This document shows positions 33,900-44,318 of a stretch of 64,000 bases of DNA, in pieces. Each line of letters begins with the position of its first letter. Position 1 is the stretch's first letter. The stretch is from Neomegalonema sp. Its GTDB lineage: Bacteria > Pseudomonadota > Alphaproteobacteria > Rhodobacterales > Rhodobacteraceae. The DNA lies in contig NZ_JAQTXI010000014.1 in NCBI RefSeq assembly GCF_028688855.1, forward strand, positions 1-64,000, in the 5' to 3' direction. Under the pieces are notes generated by a model. The model searched no databases, was not told the origin of the DNA, and worked only from the letters and a program-made list of their open reading frames with translations. The position numbers were made by a program, and so were the translations under genes.

Positions 33900-36689
33900 A
33901 TGAACCTTTATTCCGATTACCTGGCCGAGATCAAAAGCCGCGAGGCTCAAGGACTCGCTCCCAAACCGATCGACGACGGCGGACTCGTCGGTGAAATCAT
34001 CGCATTGATCGAGACTCCCGGCGACGAGCGCCGGGCCGACGCCCTCAGGTTCTTCATCTACAACACGCTCCCCGGCACCACGAGCGCCGCGGGAGTCAAG
34101 GCGGCCTTCCTCAAGCGAATCATCCTCGGCGAGACGGTCGTCCCGGAGATCGCGCCCGCCTTCGCCCTCGAACTCCTGTCGCACATGAAGGGCGGGCCCT
34201 CGGTCGAGGCGCTGCTCGACATCGCCCTCGGGAACGACGCCGCGCTCGCCGTTCAGGCGGGCGAGGTGCTGAAGACCCAGGTCTTCCTCTACGACGCCGA
34301 CATGTTCCGCCTGCGCGACGCCTGCAAGGCGGGGAACGCCGTGGCGAAGGGCGTCCTCGAAAGCTACGCCAGGGCCGAATTCTTCACCAAGCTCCCCGAG
34401 GTCGAGGACGAGATCAAGGTCGTGACCTTCATCGCCGCCGAAGGCGACATCTCGACCGATCTGCTCTCGCCCGGCAATCAGGCGCATTCGCGCTCCGACC
34501 GCGAGCTGCACGGCCAGTGCATGATCACCCCCGAGGCGCAACAGGAGATCGTGGCGCTGAAGGCCAGGCACCCCGACAAGCGGGTGATGATGATCGCCGA
34601 GAAGGGCACGATGGGCGTGGGTTCCTCGCGCATGTCCGGCGTGAACAACGTGGCGCTCTGGACCGGCAAGCAGGCGAGCCCCTATGTGCCCTTCGTCAAC
34701 TTCGCTCCGGTCGTGGCGGGCACCAACGGCATCTCGCCGATCTTCGCCACCACCGTCGACGTGACCGGCGGAATCGGCGTCAATCTGAAGAACTGGGTCC
34801 GCAAGACCGGCGCCGACGGCAAGCCGGTCCTCGACGGCGAAGGCAATCCGATCCTCGAACAGAAATTCTCGGTCGAGACCGGAACCGTCTTCGTCATCGA
34901 CGTGAAGACCAAGAAGCTCCGCGACGAGAACGGCAAGGAGCTGGTGGACGTCGCCGCCGCCTTCACGCCCCAGAAGATGGAGTTCATGAAGGCCGGAAGC
35001 TCCTACGCCATCGTCTTCGGCAAGAAGCTCCAGACCTTCGCCGCCCAGACCCTCGGGGTCGAGGCGCCCCTCGTCTTCGCGCCGAACAAGGAGATCAGCG
35101 TCGAGGGCCAGGGCCTGACCGCCGTCGAGAAGATCTTCAACCGCAACGCCGTCGGCGTGACGCCGGGCAAGGTGCTGCACGCCGGATCCGACGTGCGCGT
35201 CAAGGTGAACATCGTCGGCTCTCAGGACACCACCGGCCTGATGACCGCCCAGGAGCTCGAGGCGATGGCGGCCACCGTCATCTCGCCGCTCGTGGACGGC
35301 GCCTATCAGTCGGGCTGCCATACGGCCTCCGTCTGGGACAAGAAGGCTCAGGCCAATATTCCGAAGCTCATGTCCTTCATGAACAACTTCGGCCTGATCA
35401 CCGCCCGCGATCCGAAGGGCGTCTACCATTCGATGACCGACGTGATCCACAAGGTGCTCAACGACATCACCGTGGACGATTGGGCGATCATCATCGGCGG
35501 CGACAGCCATACCCGCATGTCCAAGGGCGTGGCCTTCGGCGCCGACTCCGGCACCGTGGCGCTGGCGCTGGCGACCGGCGAAGCGACCATGCCGATTCCG
35601 CAATCGGTCAAGGTGACCTTCAAGGGCTCCATGCAGCCGCATATGGACTTCCGCGACGTGGTGCACGCCACGCAGGCCCAGATGCTCAAGCAATGCGGCG
35701 ACAACGTCTTCCAGGGGCGCATCATCGAGGTCCACCTCGGGACGCTGCTGGCGGATCAGGCCTTCACCTTCACCGACTGGACGGCCGAGATGAAGGCCAA
35801 GGCGTCGATCTGCATCTCGCAGGACGACACGCTGATCGAGTCTCTGGAGATCGCCAAGTCGCGCATCCAGATCATGATCGACAAGGGCATGGAGAACGCC
35901 GCGGGCACGCTCAGGGGCCTGATCGCGAAGGCGGACGCGCGCATCGCCGAAATCCGCTCGGGCGAGAAGCCCGCTCTGACGCCTGACGCCAATGCGAAAT
36001 ATTTCGCGGAGGTCGTGGTGGATCTGGACGTGATCGACGAGCCGATGATCGCCGATCCCGACGTCAACAACGCCGACGTCTCCAAGCGCTACACCCATGA
36101 CATGATCCGCCCGGTGTCTTACTACGGCGGCTCCAAGAAGGTGGATCTGGGCTTCGTGGGCTCCTGCATGGTGCACAAGGGCGACATGAAGATCGTCGCC
36201 CAGATGCTGAAGAATCTGGAGAAGGCTCAGGGCAAGGTGGAGTTCAAGGCTCCGCTGGTGGTGGCCGCCCCGACCTACAACATCATCGACGAGCTGAAGG
36301 CCGAAGGGGATTGGGAGATCCTCCAGCGCTATTCCGGCTTCGAGTTCGACGATCTGGCGCCCAAGGGCAAGGCCCGGACCGAATACGAGAACATCCTCTA
36401 TCTGGAGCGCCCGGGCTGCAACCTCTGCATGGGCAACCAGGAGAAGGCGGAGAAGGGCGACACCGTTCTGGCGACCTCGACGCGCCTGTTCCAGGGCCGC
36501 GTCGTGGAGGACACCGCGGACAAGAAGGGCGAGTCTCTTCTGGCTTCGACTCCGGTCGTGGTGCTCTCTGCGATCCTCGGCCGCACGCCGAGCGCCGAGG
36601 AATACAAGGCCGCCGTCGAGGGGATCGATCTGACCAAGTTCGCTCCGCCGAAGGCTCCCCGGATCGACGCCCTCTCCGTCCATTACTGA
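33900..36689 (+). CDS. acnB: aconitate hydratase B / 2-methylisocitrate dehydratase
   Basis: A 929-residue [4Fe-4S] enzyme that interconverts citrate and isocitrate in the TCA cycle; AcnB also handles 2-methylisocitrate. The N-terminal HEAT-like domain begins LYSDYLAEIKSREAQG. Core blocks are GEKGTMGVGSSRMSGVNN-like (AEKGTMGVGSSRMSGVN), GGDSHTRMSKGVAFGADSG, and the cluster motif LERPGCNLCMGNQEKA near the C-terminus; FVGSCMVHKGD carries the third Cys. It is about 60 residues longer than E. coli AcnB. ATG 33900 is preferred over 33843 because the conserved N-terminus starts there. Convergent with the response-regulator gene. Confidence 0.95.
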   Translation: MNLYSDYLAEIKSREAQGLAPKPIDDGGLVGEIIALIETPGDERRADALRFFIYNTLPGTTSAAGVKAAFLKRIILGETVVPEIAPAFALELLSHMKGGPSVEALLDIALGNDAALAVQAGEVLKTQVFLYDADMFRLRDACKAGNAVAKGVLESYARAEFFTKLPEVEDEIKVVTFIAAEGDISTDLLSPGNQAHSRSDRELHGQCMITPEAQQEIVALKARHPDKRVMMIAEKGTMGVGSSRMSGVNNVALWTGKQASPYVPFVNFAPVVAGTNGISPIFATTVDVTGGIGVNLKNWVRKTGADGKPVLDGEGNPILEQKFSVETGTVFVIDVKTKKLRDENGKELVDVAAAFTPQKMEFMKAGSSYAIVFGKKLQTFAAQTLGVEAPLVFAPNKEISVEGQGLTAVEKIFNRNAVGVTPGKVLHAGSDVRVKVNIVGSQDTTGLMTAQELEAMAATVISPLVDGAYQSGCHTASVWDKKAQANIPKLMSFMNNFGLITARDPKGVYHSMTDVIHKVLNDITVDDWAIIIGGDSHTRMSKGVAFGADSGTVALALATGEATMPIPQSVKVTFKGSMQPHMDFRDVVHATQAQMLKQCGDNVFQGRIIEVHLGTLLADQAFTFTDWTAEMKAKASICISQDDTLIESLEIAKSRIQIMIDKGMENAAGTLRGLIAKADARIAEIRSGEKPALTPDANAKYFAEVVVDLDVIDEPMIADPDVNNADVSKRYTHDMIRPVSYYGGSKKVDLGFVGSCMVHKGDMKIVAQMLKNLEKAQGKVEFKAPLVVAAPTYNIIDELKAEGDWEILQRYSGFEFDDLAPKGKARTEYENILYLERPGCNLCMGNQEKAEKGDTVLATSTRLFQGRVVEDTADKKGESLLASTPVVVLSAILGRTPSAEEYKAAVEGIDLTKFAPPKAPRIDALSVHY

Positions 36690-36732
36690 CGGGACCGGAC
36701 GCATTCGACCCCGCGGCGGTGGTGAAGGCCCT

Positions 36733-37436
<704 letters not shown>

Positions 37437-37440
<4 letters not shown>

Positions 37441-38885
37441 GAGGGGCCTCCCGGAAATGCGGGCAGGCTCAGGGCGAAGCGCGCGCCCTCGGGCGCGATC
37501 TCGGCGGCGAACTCGCCGCCCGCCTGACGCGCCAGAGCCGCGCAGGCCTTCAGCCCGAGTCCGAAGCCGCCCGCCCCCTCCGGCGAGGGGCTGCGGGATC
37601 CCGCGCCGGGGCCCGCGTCGGAGACGATCAGACGGATTTCTCCCGGCGCGCGGCGCGTGGCGATCTCCACCACGGCGCCGGGGGCGTATTTGCGGGCGTT
37701 GTCGAGCAGGTTCAACAGGACGCGCTCGAAGGCCCTGGCGTCGAAGCGGGCGAGCTCCGGGCTGCGCAGATCGAGGACCGGCGCGCCGCCGAAGCTCGGG
37801 CCGTAACGCTCCAGCAGGGCGCGCACCAGAGCGTCCGGGCTGTGGGTCTCCGGAGCGGGCGGCGGCGGCGCCTCCGCGACGAAGGCCGTCAAGGCGCCCT
37901 CGACGAGGCGGGACAGGCGGATGGTCTCCTCTTCGATCACCGTCGCGCAGCGGGCGATCTTCTCGGGACGCCCCTCGGCGCGGCGCAGCAGATCGGCGTA
38001 GAGGCGCAGATTGGCCAGCGGCGTCCGCAGATCATGCGAGACCTCGGCCAGGGCGTCGAGCCGGACCCGCGCGGCCTTCAGCTTCAGCCGATGCGCCCGC
38101 AGCGCGAAGAGCCCCGCCGCCGCCGAGCCGAGCAGCGTCGGCGCCAGCAGCAGCGCCAGAGCGAAGGGGCTGCGGCTCGGGGCGGGCGGCGCCTCCCGAG
38201 CCAGGGCGAAGCCCGCGAAAGGCGCAGGCAGGAGTCCGAAGGCCCGTTCTTCGGCGCCGGACTCCTGCGGGGCCTCCAGATCGACCAGCCGGGCGGGCGC
38301 CGCGAGCCGGGCCGCGAGCTCCGCCAGAGCCTCGGGGCGCAGCAGCAGGCAGACCACGCCGGGAGGAGCCTTGCGGCAATGCAGCGCCGGAGCGGCGGCC
38401 TCGCGCGGCGTGCCGGACCATGCCGAACCCATGCGCAGGGCCTCCGCGCGCAGGGAGTCGAGACGCGGCGCCGCCTGGCGCATGAGGCGGTCCTCTCCGA
38501 AGAGCAGGGCCTCCTGTCCGGCGGGAAAGAGGCGTTCCAGAGCAGGGCCGAAAAGCGCGACGGCGGCGATGACGGGCTCGGTGAGATAGGCGCGCCTCAA
38601 CCCGTCCGAGCCCTCGGCGCGGAAGGCCGCGCCGACGGATTCCGCCAGACGCCGCGTCTCCGCCTCCAGCCCCTCCATGACCGCGCCCGCCTGCGCCTGA
38701 GCCTCGGCCTGCGCCGTCTGGCGCCGCGTCTGGAGCGAGACGGCGCGTTCGGCCTCGGCGAACCAGAGCCCGAGCAGCGTCAGGGCCCCCGCCGGCAGAG
38801 CCACGAGCGCCGCCACGAGGGCCGAAATCCCCCAATCCCGCCTCCGGTCCCGGTTGCGGCCGGATTCTCCTGCGTTCAGCCTCAT
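37437..38885 (-). CDS. membrane sensor histidine kinase
   Basis: A 482-residue sensor kinase, first gene of the two-component operon. Two membrane helices (about residues 19-41 and 244-264) enclose a periplasmic domain of roughly 200 residues with no recognised fold. The phosphorylated His is in EVSHDLRTPLANLRLYADLL near residue 285; the N-box is LLNLLDNARKYAPG and the G-box region GGFGLGLKACAALARQAGGE. The signal is unknown. It overlaps the regulator gene by ATGA and is divergent from the exported protein gene at 39046. Confidence 0.92.
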
Positions 38886-38960
38886 GGCGCGAGGCTAGCA
38901 TGCGCCCGCGTCCATGCGGAGCCGCCCGGCCTTCAGACCTTGGTCGCAGATCCCCCCTTT

Positions 38961-38987
38961 CTGACCGGAATCTGACAGGGGCCTGAC
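38961..38987 (+). promoter_or_regulatory. PhoB-like direct repeats in the promoter of the DUF3047-like gene
   Basis: CTGAC occurs at 38961, 38972 and 38983, exactly 11 bases apart, the spacing bound by tandem OmpR/PhoB winged helices. The third unit lies where a -35 should be, 19 bases before CCTAGA at 39007-39012, a possible -10. This suggests direct activation of the gene at 39046 by the neighbouring response regulator. Confidence 0.65.
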
Positions 38988-39045
38988 CCGCCGATCCGCC
39001 GGAAGCCCTAGAGGGGAGGACAGCTTCATCCTGGGAGGATCGGCC

Positions 39046-40230
39046 ATGCCCTGCGCTCTTCACGGAATTCACCTTTCGCGCCGTTCGGCGCTGCTCGGCC
39101 TCGGCGCCGCCGGACTGGCTTCCGGTCTGGGGGGGCTGGCGAATCCCGCCGCCGCGCGGCTCTTCGCGGACGGCGACTTCACGGCGGCGATCCGCTCCGC
39201 CTACGACCGCGCCGGAGGGGCGGCGCTCGGACGGATCGCGCCCTTCACGATCACCGGCTCGACGCGCCCCTGGGAGACGAAGCTCCCCGAGGTGAAGGCG
39301 GGTCAGCAGGTCACCTTCCTGCTCAGCGGGCGCTGGCATCTGCTGCGCGAGCTGGATCTCTGGTTCGAGCCGGGGGTGGTGTTCCATGCGCGGGTGTCGG
39401 GCGGAGCGATGTATAATCCCTCGCTGAATTTCGGCACCATGACCGCCGACGGCGACGGTCCCATCGAGATCGCGCGCTCGGCGAGCGAATGGGCGAACGA
39501 ACAGGGCGATCTCTGGGGCCCGCTGGACGCCTATCTGGCCGCCGACGGGCGCATCGAGGGCGTGGCGATCCTCTGGGACGTCGATCCGCGCGAGGGTCTG
39601 GCGCTGATGAAGGCTCAGGGCGACGCGGCGGGGATTCTGGCTCAGGCGCATGAGCGGGCGGTCTTTCCGCATGTCACGCCGGAAGGCTGGTTCAATCATT
39701 TCAACTTCGGCGAGGGCGGCGTCTTCCGCTCCGGCGAGGGCGAGATGAATTGCCGGACCCACAAGCAGGTCGCGATTCTGCGCCGCGACGTGAATCTGGA
39801 TCTGACCGAGGATCTGCGCCTCGACTGGGACTGGATCGTGGAGGAGCTGCCGTCTCTGGTGGCGGAGGACCAGATCCCGTCGCATGATTATCTCTCCATC
39901 GCGGTGGAGTACGACGACGGCCAGGATCTGACCTACATGTGGAGCGCCGCCATTCCGCAGGGAACCGTCTTCCGCTGCCCTCTGCCGGGCTGGAACATGA
40001 TCGAGACCCATCTCGTGCAGCGCAGCGGCCGCGCAGACCTCGGGAAATGGCTCTCCGAGAGCCGCAACCTCGCGCAGGATTACCGCGAGATCATCGGCGG
40101 CCCCGCGACGAAGGCCTTGCGGGTCTGGCTGCTGGGCGTCTCGACCTTCCAGCGGCGGACGGGCGCCTGCCGCTATCGCGGCGTGAGCATCGGCGGCGCC
40201 GCGGAGGAAACGCGGCTCCGGCTGGTGTGA
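39046..40230 (+). CDS. exported protein with DUF3047-like C-terminal region
   Basis: A 394-residue protein with a Tat-like signal (LSRRSALLGLGAAGLASGLGG). The middle (about residues 70-145) has a beta-rich stretch reminiscent of PA-IL/LecA-type lectin folds (KAGQQVTFLLSGRW). The last 180 residues (LDWDWIVEELPSLVAEDQIPSHDY to GACRYRGVSIGG) resemble DUF3047, a periplasmic domain of unknown function. Both assignments are by eye. It is divergent from a two-component operon, with response-regulator boxes in its promoter, so it is a likely direct target. Confidence 0.7.
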   Translation: MPCALHGIHLSRRSALLGLGAAGLASGLGGLANPAAARLFADGDFTAAIRSAYDRAGGAALGRIAPFTITGSTRPWETKLPEVKAGQQVTFLLSGRWHLLRELDLWFEPGVVFHARVSGGAMYNPSLNFGTMTADGDGPIEIARSASEWANEQGDLWGPLDAYLAADGRIEGVAILWDVDPREGLALMKAQGDAAGILAQAHERAVFPHVTPEGWFNHFNFGEGGVFRSGEGEMNCRTHKQVAILRRDVNLDLTEDLRLDWDWIVEELPSLVAEDQIPSHDYLSIAVEYDDGQDLTYMWSAAIPQGTVFRCPLPGWNMIETHLVQRSGRADLGKWLSESRNLAQDYREIIGGPATKALRVWLLGVSTFQRRTGACRYRGVSIGGAAEETRLRLV

Positions 40231-40562
40231 CGCCGGTCCGCCTCAAGCGGACCTCGCCCTGAGGATTTCCCGGGACGCCGAAAAGCAACGCTTCCGACGC
40301 CAGGATGAATCGCCCGGCTTCTCCGGGAGAATGAGAGGCCCGGATCACGGCGCAGGGGGAAGCGCCTGACGCCGGGCCGATCCTCCCCGTCGCTTCCGTC
40401 GCGGGTCCGCCTCGGGGGGCGCGGGAATAGTTGACGCATTTGGTCCGATTTCATATACCCTTTCCACGCCTTTCGATTGGAACGCCGCGCGTCTTCCGCT
40501 CCTGCGCGTTCCGCGAACGCTTGAATTCGATCAGATTTCCACTCCCCACATGGAGAGCGACG
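40231..40562 (+). promoter_or_regulatory. promoter region of fbpABC
   Basis: Of the 330 non-coding bases, the right third holds a good promoter: TTGACG at 40431-40436, a 17-base spacer and TATACC at 40454-40459, about 104 bases before fbpA. The long leader between them could carry regulation. No clear Fur box or iron-control element was found by eye. The rest is GC-rich without recognisable features. Confidence 0.55.
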
Positions 40563-41543
40563 ATGAAACGACTGACGGCCTTCGGTCTCGCCGTGACCCT
40601 GAGCCTGCCCGCCGCCGCCGCCGATCTGACCGTTTATTCCGGACGCGGAGAAGCCTTGATCGGGCCGGTGATCTCCCTCTTCGAGGCCCAGACCGGACTC
40701 GACGCCGAAGTGCGCTACGGCGGCACCGCCGAACTGGCGAATCTCCTCATCGAGGAAGGCGCCAACAGCCCCGCCGACGTGTTCTGGGCTCAGGACGGCG
40801 GCTCGCTGGGCGCGGTCGCGCCCCATTTCGCCGATCTCCCCGCCGAGGTGAACGAAGGGCTGCTGCCCGTCTATCGCAATCCGGCGAACAAATGGGCCGC
40901 CACCTCGGGCCGCTCGCGCGTGCTGGTCTACTCCACCGAGCGCGTCGAGGAGGGCGACCTCCCGGCCTCGATCAAGGATCTGACCGATCCGAAATACAAG
41001 GGCCGCGTGGCCTGGGCCCCGACCAACGGCAGCTTCCAGGCCTTCGTCACGGCCTTCCGCGTCGCCGAGGGCGACGAAGCCGCCAAGGCCTGGCTCGAAG
41101 GCATGATCGCCAACGAAGCCAAGGTCTATCGCAACAACGGCACCCAGATCGAAGCCATCGCCGACGGCGAAGTCGATTTCGGCCTCGTGAACAATTACTA
41201 CCTCGGCCGCTACACCGGGCCGGATCCGGAATATCCCGTGGCCCAGACTCCCTTCGGCGTCGGCGACATCGGCAATCTGGTGAACGTGGCCGGAGCCGGA
41301 ATCGTCGCGGCGAGCGACAATCAGGAGAACGCCCGCGTCTTCCTCGACTTCCTGCTCTCGCCGGCCGCCCAGCAATACATCACGCTGGAAGGCAACGAAT
41401 ATCCCGTGACGGCGGGCGTCATCCCCGATCCCACGCTGATGCCGCTCGACAAGCTGATCGAAGTCAGCCCCCATGTGGACATCGACAAGATCTCCGACCT
41501 CGAGGGCACGCTCGCGCTGCTGCGCGACGTCGGGCTGCTCTGA
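40563..41543 (+). CDS. fbpA: ferric iron ABC transporter, periplasmic binding protein
   Basis: A 326-residue binding protein of the ferric-iron FbpA/FutA family. Signal peptide MKRLTAFGLAVTLSLPAAAA; mature protein starts DLTVYSGRGEALIGP, a typical opening. The paired tyrosines in FGLVNNYYLGRY near residue 215 match the iron-binding Tyr pair, and NNGTQIEAIADGEVDF precedes them. It hands Fe3+ to the FbpB permease. The start at 40563 is chosen by the signal peptide and GGAGAG ribosome-binding site. Confidence 0.93.
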   Translation: MKRLTAFGLAVTLSLPAAAADLTVYSGRGEALIGPVISLFEAQTGLDAEVRYGGTAELANLLIEEGANSPADVFWAQDGGSLGAVAPHFADLPAEVNEGLLPVYRNPANKWAATSGRSRVLVYSTERVEEGDLPASIKDLTDPKYKGRVAWAPTNGSFQAFVTAFRVAEGDEAAKAWLEGMIANEAKVYRNNGTQIEAIADGEVDFGLVNNYYLGRYTGPDPEYPVAQTPFGVGDIGNLVNVAGAGIVAASDNQENARVFLDFLLSPAAQQYITLEGNEYPVTAGVIPDPTLMPLDKLIEVSPHVDIDKISDLEGTLALLRDVGLL

Positions 41544-43159
41544 CCGCCGCGCCTGCGGCTTCCGGCGCTCTTCGTCCTGCGGGACGGAGGGCGCCCTCAG
41601 GTCTGCTCCTCCCGGCTCTGGGAGTCGGGGCGGCCATGCTGATTCCCTTCGGCTATCTGCTCGCCCGCGCCTTCGACGCCGACGCCGCCACGCTGCACAG
41701 CCTCGTCTGGCGGCCGCGCAATCTGCTTCTGCTGACCAACACCCTGAAGCTGACGGCCCTCGTGCTGGCCTTCAACGCGCTGATCGCGCTGCCTCTGGCC
41801 TGGCTGACCCTGCGCAGCGACCTGAAGGGCAAAGGGCTTCTGACCTTTCTCTGCGTCATGCCTCTGGCGATTCCGGGCTACGTCATGGCCTATGCGATCC
41901 TCGGCATGTCGGGCTATTACGGATTCGCCAACCAGTTCTTCGGGGTGAGGCTGCCCCGGCTCGAAGGGCTCTGGGGCGCCGCGACGGCGCTGTCGCTCTA
42001 CACCTTCCCCTACATGTTCCTGAATCTGCGTTCGGCTCTGGCGGGGGTGGATCCCGGCCTGATCGAGAGCGCGCGCAGCCTCGGGCGGTCGCGCTGGGGC
42101 GCCTTCTGGGCGGTGGAGGCTCCGCATCTGCGGCCCGCCCTGCTGACGGGATCTCTGGTGGTGGGGCTCTACGTCCTCGGCGATTTCGGCGTGGTGGCGC
42201 TCATGCGCTACGAGGCCTTCAGCTGGGCCATCTACACGCAATACAGCTCCGCCTTCGACCGCACCTACGCCGCCTGGCTCTCGCTGATGCTCATGGCGCT
42301 GACTCTGGTCTTCGTCTGGGCCGAATCCGCCTTCGCCCGCAACCGGCGCTTCGCGCGGGTGGGGACGGGCGTGGCGCGCCCCGCGACGCCGGTCGCGCTC
42401 GGAGCCTGGCGGGTCGCGGCCTGGATCTTCCTCGGGCTGGTGTTTCTGGCCTCGCTCGGACTGCCGCTGCTGGCGCTGGTCCACTGGATGCTCCGGGGCC
42501 TGCCCGACATGGATTGGGCGCAGCTCGGGGGGAGCTTCCTGCGGACCATCGCGACGGCGGCGCCTGCGGCCCTGCTGGCGGTGCTCTGCGGATTGCCGGT
42601 GGCTCTGCTGGCGGCGCGCTGGCCTTCGCGGCTCTCGGCGATCACGGAGCGTCTGGCCTATCTGGGCTATGCGCTGCCGCCTCTGGCCTTCGCGCTGGCC
42701 ATGGTCTTCTTCACCCTGAGGGCCGCGCCCGCGCTCTACCAGAGCTTCGCCGTGCTGATCTTCGCCTATGTGCTGAGCTTCCTCGCGCTGACGCTCGGGC
42801 CCTTGCGTCTGGCGCTCTGGGGGATCGGGACGCGGCGCGAGGAGGCGGCGCGGGCGCTGGGCTCTTCGGGTCTCGGGGCCTTCCTGCGCGTGACCCTGCC
42901 GCAGTTGCGCCGACCCATGGCGGCGGGCGGGCTGCTGGTCTTCATCATGATCTGCAAGGAATTGCCGATCACCTATCTGCTCGCGCCGACGGGCTACACG
43001 ACGCTGTCGATGAACGTCTTCAGCCGCACCTCCGAGGGCATGATGGCCGAAGCGGCGCCTTTCGCCCTGGCTCTGGTGCTGTTCTCGAGTCTGTTCGTCG
43101 GGCTGATCCTGCGTTACGAAGGTTCGGGACGCGGCCGACTTCCCGAGGATCGATCATGA
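41540..43159 (+). CDS. fbpB: ferric iron ABC transporter permease
   Basis: A permease with two fused membrane domains (about 12 helices), as usual for FbpB. Two coupling loops are visible: LIESARSLGRSRWGAFWAVE and REEAARALGSSGLGAFLRVTLP. The start is uncertain: no ATG, GTG or TTG occurs in frame between the fbpA stop and ATG 41636, which would cut helix 1 (LLLPALGVGAAMLIPFGYLL). The start given is a CTG overlapping the fbpA stop (539 residues); 41636 would give 507. It overlaps fbpC by ATGA. Confidence 0.88.
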   Translation: MTAAPAASGALRPAGRRAPSGLLLPALGVGAAMLIPFGYLLARAFDADAATLHSLVWRPRNLLLLTNTLKLTALVLAFNALIALPLAWLTLRSDLKGKGLLTFLCVMPLAIPGYVMAYAILGMSGYYGFANQFFGVRLPRLEGLWGAATALSLYTFPYMFLNLRSALAGVDPGLIESARSLGRSRWGAFWAVEAPHLRPALLTGSLVVGLYVLGDFGVVALMRYEAFSWAIYTQYSSAFDRTYAAWLSLMLMALTLVFVWAESAFARNRRFARVGTGVARPATPVALGAWRVAAWIFLGLVFLASLGLPLLALVHWMLRGLPDMDWAQLGGSFLRTIATAAPAALLAVLCGLPVALLAARWPSRLSAITERLAYLGYALPPLAFALAMVFFTLRAAPALYQSFAVLIFAYVLSFLALTLGPLRLALWGIGTRREEAARALGSSGLGAFLRVTLPQLRRPMAAGGLLVFIMICKELPITYLLAPTGYTTLSMNVFSRTSEGMMAEAAPFALALVLFSSLFVGLILRYEGSGRGRLPEDRS

Positions 43160-44175
43160 GCCAACCCCTTCTCAGCGCGCGCGGATTGACGAAGCGCTTT
43201 CCCGGCGCGGCGCGTCCGGTGGTGGAGGAGGCGGGCTTCGATCTGGCGCCCGGCGAGATCCTCGCGCTGATCGGGCCCTCGGGCTGCGGCAAGACCACCA
43301 CCCTGCGCATGATCGGCGGATTCGAGACGCCGGATTCCGGCGAGATCCGCATCGAGGGCCGCGACGCCCTCCCTCTCGCGCCCGAGAAACGCGGCGTGGG
43401 GGTGGTGTTTCAGGATTACGCGCTCTTTCCGCATCTGACCGTGACGCAGAACGTCGCCTTCGGCGTGAAGGGCCCCCGGCTCGACCGCGAAGCCGAGGCG
43501 GATCGTTTCCTCGACATGGTGGGTCTGGGAGGCTACGGACCGCGCTATCCGGACCAGCTCTCCGGCGGACAGCAACAGCGCGTGGCTCTGGCGCGCAGCT
43601 TCGCGGCCCGCCCGAAGCTGATCCTGCTCGACGAACCCTTCTCCAACCTCGACGCCGCCCTGCGGGCGAAGACCCGCCGCGAGATCCGCCGCATCCTCAA
43701 GGCGACGGGTCTGGGCGTGCTCTTCGTGACCCATGATCAGGAAGAGGCCCTGAGCTTCGCGGATCGTCTGGCGGTGATGCGCGAAGGCCGGATCCTCCAG
43801 ATCGGCCGCCCCGAAGAGGTCTACGCCCGCCCTGCTTCGGCCTTCGTGGCGCAGTTCCTCGGGCGGACGAATCTGCTCGCGGGGGCGGCGCGGGGAGCTC
43901 AGGCCGAGACGCCGCTCGGGCTCCTGCCTCTGGCGGCGCCCGCCGAAGGCGAGGTGCTGCTCTCGCTGCGTCCCGAAGACCTCGGGCTGGAGCCCGACGC
44001 CGCCGGGGCGGGCGAGATCGTCGGCCGCGAGTTCAAGGGCCATGACGCCACCTACTGGGTGCGCGCGGCGGGCGCCGAATGGCAGGCCGACGCCATGGGG
44101 CCGCCGCTCATGGAGATCGGCACGCGGGTGATCCTGCGGGCCAAGGCGCCGGCGGTTCCGCTCGGCGCGGAGTGA
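43156..44175 (+). CDS. fbpC: ferric iron ABC transporter ATPase
   Basis: A 339-residue ATPase with Walker [10 protein letters not shown] near residue 41, Q-loop [11 protein letters not shown], signature [10 protein letters not shown], Walker [13 protein letters not shown] and switch FVTHDQEE. The C-terminal TOBE/regulatory domain spans about residues 240-339. It powers FbpB. It overlaps the permease gene by four bases and is the last gene of the iron operon. Confidence 0.93.
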   Translation: MSQPLLSARGLTKRFPGAARPVVEEAGFDLAPGEILALIGPSGCGKTTTLRMIGGFETPDSGEIRIEGRDALPLAPEKRGVGVVFQDYALFPHLTVTQNVAFGVKGPRLDREAEADRFLDMVGLGGYGPRYPDQLSGGQQQRVALARSFAARPKLILLDEPFSNLDAALRAKTRREIRRILKATGLGVLFVTHDQEEALSFADRLAVMREGRILQIGRPEEVYARPASAFVAQFLGRTNLLAGAARGAQAETPLGLLPLAAPAEGEVLLSLRPEDLGLEPDAAGAGEIVGREFKGHDATYWVRAAGAEWQADAMGPPLMEIGTRVILRAKAPAVPLGAE

Positions 44176-44233
44176 CGGGAGTCCGGAAACCGGACGCCCG
44201 CGCGCGGCGTTTTTGTGCGAAGCGACATGAAGA

Positions 44234-44262
44234 TTGACCCGAATCCCACGGGCGAATACCTC
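44234..44262 (+). promoter_or_regulatory. probable promoter of the CoA-transferase genes
   Basis: TTGACC at 44234-44239, a 17-base spacer and TACCTC at 44257-44262, about 57 bases before the scoA start. The -35 is good, the -10 weak. Confidence 0.4.
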
Positions 44263-44318
44263 TTGGACGGCGCGCAAGGGCGCGCATGCAGTTTTGCGGG
44301 GAGGCGCGGAGCGACGTT

